From: JBGCDD01 sp045105075 | Lineage (GTDB): Bacteria > Pseudomonadota > Alphaproteobacteria > Rhodobacterales > Rhodobacteraceae | Assembly: GCA_045105075.1 (NCBI GenBank) | Contig: JBGCDD010000265.1 | Span: 1-19,446, forward strand | Length of the DNA: 19,446 bases | Reading direction: 5' to 3' | In this document: positions 15,431 through 19,446 of the stretch, one piece after another | How the letters are laid out: every line of letters starts with the position of its first letter | Position numbering within the stretch: position 1 is the first letter of the stretch | Program-made: the position numbers and the translations under genes | Notes under the pieces: generated by a model | What the model was told of the DNA's origin: nothing | Database searches by the model: none | The model's input: the letters and a program-made list of their open reading frames with translations, nothing else

Positions 15431-15478
15431 CGGGGGGCCAGCCCCCCGACCCCCGGGATATTTTCCGCAAGAGGAAAA
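15431..15478 (-). repeat. Palindromic intergenic element between coxS and coxL
   Basis: The hairpin CGGGGGGCCAGCCCCCCG (15431-15448) begins nine bases after the coxS stop. GACCCCCGGGATATTTTCC and the tail GCAAGAGGAAAA follow. It is the inverse of the 14731 element, and its 18-base hairpin is identical to the one after coxL (17912-17929). It lacks a U-tract, so it may stabilise or segment mRNA rather than terminate it. Confidence 0.85.
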
Positions 15479-15535
15479 GGTCGGTCGGGTCGGATGGCGC
15501 TCTTTTCGCATTCAGAATTCAGGGAGAGAAAACAG

Positions 15536-17899
15536 ATGCCCAAAGACAGTGGGATTGGCGCCAGCCCGAAGCGGCGCGAAGACGTACGGTTTCTGACCGG
15601 CGACGGTAATTATACCGATGACATCAATATTCATGGTCAGGCCTATGTGCATTTCTTGCGCTCGGATGTGGCGCATGGGCGGATTAACGGGATCGACAGC
15701 GCCGCTGCGGCTGCGATGCCGGGTGTGGTGAAGATTTTCACCGGTGCCGATTTTGAAGGTGTGGGCGGATTGCCTTGTGGTTGGCAGGTGACGGACCGTC
15801 ACGGTGAGCCGATGCAGGAACCTGGTCATCCGATTTTGGCGCAGGGCAAAGTGCGCCATGTGGGGGATCCGATTGCAGCGATTGTGGCCGACAGTTTAGA
15901 GCAGGCGCGCGATGCGGCTGAGGCCATCGTTGTTGATATGGAAGAGCTGCCCGCCGTGGTGGATATGAAGGCCGCCGTTGCCGATGGCTCGACCAAGGTG
16001 CACGACGATCTGACCAGCAACCTGTGTTACGACTGGGGTTTTGTTGAGGAGAACAAGGGCGCGGTGGATGAGGCGATCAAATCGGCCGCCCATGTGACCA
16101 CGCTGGAGCTGGTGAACAACCGGCTTGTGGCCAATCCGATGGAACCGCGGGTTTGTGTGGGTGATTATGCCCGCGGAACCGGCGATCACACGCTTTACAC
16201 CACGTCGCAGAACCCGCACGTAATCCGGCTTTTGATGGGCGCGTTTGTTTTGGGCATTCCCGAGCATAAGTTGCGCGTTGTTGCCCCGGATGTGGGTGGC
16301 GGTTTTGGCACCAAGATCTTCCACTATGCGGAAGAGGCATTTTGCACTTTTGCCGCCAAAGCGGTGAACCGTCCGGTCAAGTGGACCTGTTCGCGCTCGG
16401 AAGCGTTTATGTCGGACGCGCATGGGCGCGATCACGTCACCAAGATCGAATTGGCGCTGGACGCGGACAACAACTTTACCGCCATTCGCACAGAGACTTA
16501 TGCGAATATGGGCGCCTATCTGTCGACTTTCGCGCCTTCGGTTCCGACCTGGCTGCATGGCACGTTGATGGCCGGGAACTATAAGACTCCGGTGATCTAT
16601 GTGAACGTCAAGGCGGTGTTCACCAACACGGTGCCTGTGGATGCTTATCGCGGGGCGGGCCGTCCGGAAGCCACATATCAGCTGGAGCGTGTCATCGACA
16701 AAGCCGCGCGCGAGTTGGGTGTGGATCCGATTGCGTTGCGCCGTCAGAACTTTGTCACCGAGTTTCCGTATGAGACGCCGGTTGCGGTGGCTTATGACAC
16801 GGGCGACTACAATGCGACGATGGACAAGCTGGAAGAGATGGCTGACATCGCCGGATTTGATGCGCGTCGTAAAGCGTCGGAGGCCAAGGGCATGCTGCGC
16901 GGTCTGGGGGTGAACTGTTACATCGAGGCTTGTGGCATTGCGCCTTCGAACCTTGTGGGGCAGTTGGGCGCGCGGGCTGGTTTGTATGAATCGGCCACGG
17001 TGCGGGTCAACGCTACTGGCGGTCTGGTTGTGATGACGGGCTCGCATTCCCATGGTCAGGGCCACGAGACATCGTTCCCGCAGGTGATTGCGGAGATGAT
17101 CGGCATCGACGAGAGCATGATCGAGATCGTGCACGGCGATACGGCCAATGCGCCGATGGGCATGGGCACCTATGGGTCACGCTCGATTGCGGTTGGCGGC
17201 TCGGCGATGGTGCGGGCGGCAGAGAAGATCATCAACAAGGCCAAGAAGATTGCGGCCCACCTGATGGAAGCTGCGGACAGCGATATCGAGCTGAAGGACG
17301 GCGCGTTCAGCGTCGCTGGCACCGACAAGTCGGTGGCCTGGGGCGATGTGTGTCTGGCCGCTTATGTGCCGCACAACTATCCGCTGGAAGACATCGAGCC
17401 GGGTTTGGAAGAGACGGCGTTTTACGACCCGTCGAACTTTACCTATCCGGCCGGTGCTTATGCCTGTGAGGTCGAAGTGGACCCTGAAACCGGCAAGGTG
17501 AGCATCGAGCGGATGCTGGCGGCGGATGACTTTGGCAACATCATCAATCCGATGATTGTGTCGGGTCAGGTCCATGGTGGTCTGGCGCAAGGGATCGGGC
17601 AGGCGATGCTTGAGAACTGCGTTTATGACGAAAACGACCAGTTGCTGAGCGCATCCTATATGGATTACGCCATGCCGCGCGCTGATGATCTGCCGTTTTA
17701 TGAGGTGGATCATTCTGCGCAAACGCCGTGCACCCACAACCCGCTTGGGGTGAAGGGCTGTGGTGAAGCTGGTGCGATTGGCTCACCTCCGTCGGTGGTG
17801 AATGCGGTGGTCGATGCGGTGCGCTCGGCGGGGAAGGATGTTACACATATCGACATGCCTTTGAGCCCGGCGCGCGTTTGGGCGGCCATGCAGGGCTGA
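15536..17899 (+). CDS. coxL: Form II CO-dehydrogenase-type large subunit (molybdopterin)
   Basis: This is the catalytic subunit of a xanthine-dehydrogenase-family molybdenum hydroxylase. The 787-residue protein carries AYRGAGR at 370-376, the form II signature; form I CO dehydrogenase has AYxCSFR, whose cysteine holds the Mo-Cu site. PDVGGGFGTK at 251-260 and the catalytic glutamate E744 in GVKGCGEAG (738-746) are present, as is GSHSHGQGHETSF in the cofactor region. It therefore lacks the Mo-Cu cysteine. Form II enzymes have been linked to slow or no CO oxidation, and roseobacters with form II only were reported not to oxidise CO, so the substrate is open. The ATG at 15536 has AGGGAGAG upstream; an in-frame start at 15494 is less likely. 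coxM follows after 105 bp. Confidence 0.94.
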   Translation: MPKDSGIGASPKRREDVRFLTGDGNYTDDINIHGQAYVHFLRSDVAHGRINGIDSAAAAAMPGVVKIFTGADFEGVGGLPCGWQVTDRHGEPMQEPGHPILAQGKVRHVGDPIAAIVADSLEQARDAAEAIVVDMEELPAVVDMKAAVADGSTKVHDDLTSNLCYDWGFVEENKGAVDEAIKSAAHVTTLELVNNRLVANPMEPRVCVGDYARGTGDHTLYTTSQNPHVIRLLMGAFVLGIPEHKLRVVAPDVGGGFGTKIFHYAEEAFCTFAAKAVNRPVKWTCSRSEAFMSDAHGRDHVTKIELALDADNNFTAIRTETYANMGAYLSTFAPSVPTWLHGTLMAGNYKTPVIYVNVKAVFTNTVPVDAYRGAGRPEATYQLERVIDKAARELGVDPIALRRQNFVTEFPYETPVAVAYDTGDYNATMDKLEEMADIAGFDARRKASEAKGMLRGLGVNCYIEACGIAPSNLVGQLGARAGLYESATVRVNATGGLVVMTGSHSHGQGHETSFPQVIAEMIGIDESMIEIVHGDTANAPMGMGTYGSRSIAVGGSAMVRAAEKIINKAKKIAAHLMEAADSDIELKDGAFSVAGTDKSVAWGDVCLAAYVPHNYPLEDIEPGLEETAFYDPSNFTYPAGAYACEVEVDPETGKVSIERMLAADDFGNIINPMIVSGQVHGGLAQGIGQAMLENCVYDENDQLLSASYMDYAMPRADDLPFYEVDHSAQTPCTHNPLGVKGCGEAGAIGSPPSVVNAVVDAVRSAGKDVTHIDMPLSPARVWAAMQG

Positions 17900-17911
17900 T
17901 CGTTAACGGGG

Positions 17912-17974
17912 CGGGGGGCCAGCCCCCCGTCGCCCGATGGGCGCCTCCCCCCGGAGTTTATTTGGAAAGATGAA
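17912..17974 (-). repeat. Palindromic intergenic element between coxL and coxM
   Basis: The hairpin CGGGGGGCCAGCCCCCCG (17912-17929) begins 13 bases after the coxL stop and is identical to the one after coxS. A second small hairpin, GCCC-GAT-GGGC (17932-17942), follows. The tail is GGAGTTTATTTGGAAAGATGAA, the inverse of the 11078 type. One hairpin type thus carries two different tails in this window. Confidence 0.82.
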
Positions 17975-18004
17975 GATGATTTTTCCGACCAAGAGGACGA
18001 CAAG

Positions 18005-18793
18005 ATGTATAACTTTGAGTTTGTGAAGCCTGGCAGTGTCGCGGATGCGGTATCGGCTTTGGGCGGTGATGAGGCGCAGGCGCTGGGCGGCGGGCAGACC
18101 TTGTTGCCCACTATGAAGCAGCGACTGGCGAGCCCTGCGACGCTGGTCAGCCTGAGTGGGTTGAGCGAGATGCAGGGCGTTTGCACAGGCGATGATGGCG
18201 CGCTTTGCATTGGGGGGGCCACCACCCATGTGACGGTGTCGGCAGAGGCGGGGGTGTACCCTGGGCTGGCGGCATTGGCGAGCCATATCGGGGATCCTGC
18301 GGTGCGCAACCGGGGCACAATTGGTGGGTCATTGGCCAATAATGATCCATCCGCCTGCTATCCGGCGGCGGCTTTGGGCAGCGGTGCCACGATTGTCACC
18401 AATGCGCGGTCGATCGCGGCGGATGACTATTTTCAGGGCATGTTCACCACGGCGCTGAACGAGGGTGAAATCATCACCGAAGTACGTTTTCCGGTGCCTG
18501 AGGTGTCGAACTATCAAAAGTTCGTGCAGCCTGCGTCGCGTTTTGCGCTGGTGGGGGTTTATGTGGCCAAATACGCCGATCACGTGCGCGTTGCAGTGAC
18601 CGGTGCGTCTGAGGAAGGTGTGTTCCGTTGGAGTGCTGCGGAAGAGGCGCTGGGGCGTGGGTTCACGGCCGGATCGTTGGACGGGCTGTCTGTGCCTGCG
18701 GATGGGATGATCACCGACTTGCATGGCACCGCGGCGTATCGCGCCCATCTGGTGGCTGTGATGACAAAGCGCGCGGTCAACGCCGCGGCGTGA
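18005..18793 (+). CDS. coxM: CO-dehydrogenase-type medium subunit, FAD-binding
   Basis: This subunit binds FAD and passes electrons to the acceptor or respiratory chain. The 262-residue protein has both FAD motifs of the vanillyl-alcohol-oxidase-like fold: LGGGQTLLP at 27-35, and GDPAVRNRGTIGGSLANNDP at 96-115. IGGATTH (69-75) lies between them, and the C-terminal CO_deh_flav_C-type domain covers about 155-258. The length is slightly short (usual 265-290) but both domains are complete. The ATG at 18005 has GAGGA seven bases upstream. It is the last gene of the coxSLM set and ends 19 bp from a convergent gene, so the operon stops here. No terminator is obvious. Confidence 0.93.
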   Translation: MYNFEFVKPGSVADAVSALGGDEAQALGGGQTLLPTMKQRLASPATLVSLSGLSEMQGVCTGDDGALCIGGATTHVTVSAEAGVYPGLAALASHIGDPAVRNRGTIGGSLANNDPSACYPAAALGSGATIVTNARSIAADDYFQGMFTTALNEGEIITEVRFPVPEVSNYQKFVQPASRFALVGVYVAKYADHVRVAVTGASEEGVFRWSAAEEALGRGFTAGSLDGLSVPADGMITDLHGTAAYRAHLVAVMTKRAVNAAA

Positions 18794-18812
18794 TCCTGCG
18801 TTTGCGGATAAG

Positions 18813-19256
18813 TTAAGATTTCAGGTGCGCGGCCCAGCGGCGGCGCATCTGGTTCAGCCCCAACAAGACAAGGCCAAGCGCGATGCTGACCCAAGGGGCC
18901 GGGGCGCGGGTCGGCCATTGTGTCAGGCGGGCCGACAGTTCGGCACATATCACATAGCTGAAAACGCAGATCGCAAAGCTGGTCAGGGCCAGTGAGGCGA
19001 TGCCCAGTCTTATTTGTTCTTTTGGCAAGTTCGAGCGGCCGGACCATGTGGCGCGGTACATCACCCAGTTGTCGCGGCTGAGCCAGGCGAAAGGGCGGCG
19101 TGGGCCCAGCAACAGGGGAAATGCGGTTGCGATGGCGCCTGCGAGTGCAAGCATAAGACACAGCGCAACCGGCGCGGTGCTGAGCGCGAGTATTGCGCCA
19201 AACAGGCCTGCTGCGAGGTGCAGCCGCGAACGGTGGGTTTCAAAGGTTACGGCCAT
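18813..19256 (-). CDS. Small integral membrane protein, unknown function
   Basis: I do not recognise this 147-residue protein. It has four probable membrane segments, at about 13-29, 31-50, 83-105 and 121-134, joined by a basic loop (52-82, containing RDNWVMYRATW) and ending in a positive tail (RRRWAAHLKS). The loop and tail would be cytoplasmic by the positive-inside rule. The ATG at 19256 has no clear ribosome binding site, so the start is uncertain. It lies downstream of infC on the same strand with about 98 bp between, and is convergent with coxM. Nothing ties it to either neighbour's function. Confidence 0.65.
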   Translation of the reverse strand: MAVTFETHRSRLHLAAGLFGAILALSTAPVALCLMLALAGAIATAFPLLLGPRRPFAWLSRDNWVMYRATWSGRSNLPKEQIRLGIASLALTSFAICVFSYVICAELSARLTQWPTRAPAPWVSIALGLVLLGLNQMRRRWAAHLKS

Positions 19257-19290
19257 TGGATTTGGCGATCAAGTTGCATTGAGTGTGACG

Positions 19291-19320
19291 GCAAACACCC
19301 TCCAAAGGGCAGGTGTTTGC
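19291..19320 (-). terminator. Stem-loop downstream of infC, possible terminator
   Basis: GCAAACACC (19291-19299) pairs perfectly with GGTGTTTGC (19312-19320) over a 12-base loop. It lies 34 bases after the infC stop, the right place for a terminator, but no U-tract follows on the minus strand. A smaller GGGC/GCCC hairpin (19334-19347) lies between it and infC. Confidence 0.4.
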
Positions 19321-19354
19321 ATTCTAGTGCTTTGGGCAAACTCGCCCGAGCGCC

Positions 19355-19446
19355 TTACTTGGCAGGCAGGGGCCCAACCAACATGATCATCTGGCGGCCT
19401 TCCATCTTTGGAAAGTTTTCGACCTTGCCGACGTCTTTGGTGTCCT
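19355..19446 (-). CDS. infC: Translation initiation factor IF-3 (C-terminal end only)
   Basis: Only the last 30 codons or so are in the window. They read DVGKVENFPKMEGRQMIM and end in LVGPLPAK before a TAA. This is the conserved C-terminal end of IF-3 (E. coli ends VGKVEQQPKMEGRQMIMVLAP), which binds the 30S subunit and checks initiator tRNA. The rest lies to the right of the window. The short tail after the core (PLPAK) is normal. Confidence 0.95.
   Translation of the reverse strand, partial: DTKDVGKVENFPKMEGRQMIMLVGPLPAK

Noticed and set aside
15431..15478. Element between coxS and coxL as a Rho-independent terminator
   Set aside because: There is no U-tract after the stem, and termination there would cut off coxL and coxM.
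15896..17134. 412-residue open frame on the minus strand inside coxL
   Set aside because: coxL carries all family motifs in this stretch; the opposite frame is rich in R and H, as expected for a shadow of G/C-biased codons.

Overview
This 19.4 kb window looks like chromosomal DNA of an alphaproteobacterium, most likely a marine Rhodobacterales/Roseobacter-group organism. The evidence is high GC with strong G/C wobble bias, a pyrC-pyrE-dnaB block, genes coupled by GTGA overlaps, a form II (AYRGAGR-type) CO-dehydrogenase-like operon, and G/C-rich palindromic intergenic elements with a CCTCTTGC...ATCCC or TTCATCTTTCC tail. I recall such elements from roseobacter genomes. No tRNA, rRNA, CRISPR array, transposase or phage gene was recognised. 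All family assignments come from reading motifs; no database search was run.

Layout. (1) 1-2889, minus strand: pyrC, then pyrE, then dnaB, which runs off the left edge. A perfect 32-bp inverted repeat sits between pyrC and pyrE, and a consensus DnaA box lies upstream of dnaB. (2) 2999-3433, plus strand: a small SRPBCC-fold protein, divergent from pyrC. (3) 3430-9598, minus strand: a five-gene block transcribed leftwards. It holds a DVDE-type glycosyltransferase, a small PAPS-dependent sulfotransferase, a 788-residue fusion of a degenerate sulfotransferase-like domain to a glycosyltransferase, a third glycosyltransferase, and a protein that resembles an alpha/beta hydrolase but lacks the nucleophile serine. 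The first four genes are coupled by overlaps or zero spacing. This is the most novel-looking part and may build or sulfate a surface glycan. (4) 9778-18793, plus strand: a molybdenum-hydroxylase region. A MoxR AAA+ ATPase (CoxD-like), a frameshifted small gene, a VWA protein (CoxE-like), an XdhC/CoxI protein and a molybdopterin-binding protein are followed by a 468-bp gap and then coxS-coxL-coxM. (5) 18813-19446, minus strand: a small membrane protein and the C-terminal end of infC.

How the genes fit together. The cox structural genes encode the [2Fe-2S], molybdopterin and FAD subunits of a xanthine-dehydrogenase-family enzyme. The upstream genes are the usual maturation set: ATPase plus VWA partner for active-site remodelling, XdhC for cofactor handling, and a MoeA-like fold for molybdopterin. 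The S-L-M order and the AYRGAGR signature indicate form II, whose true substrate is uncertain; CO oxidation cannot be assumed. Members of the palindromic repeat family lie at the gene borders of this region (before coxE, on both sides of coxS, and on both sides of coxL), so they may tune mRNA stability or subunit ratios.
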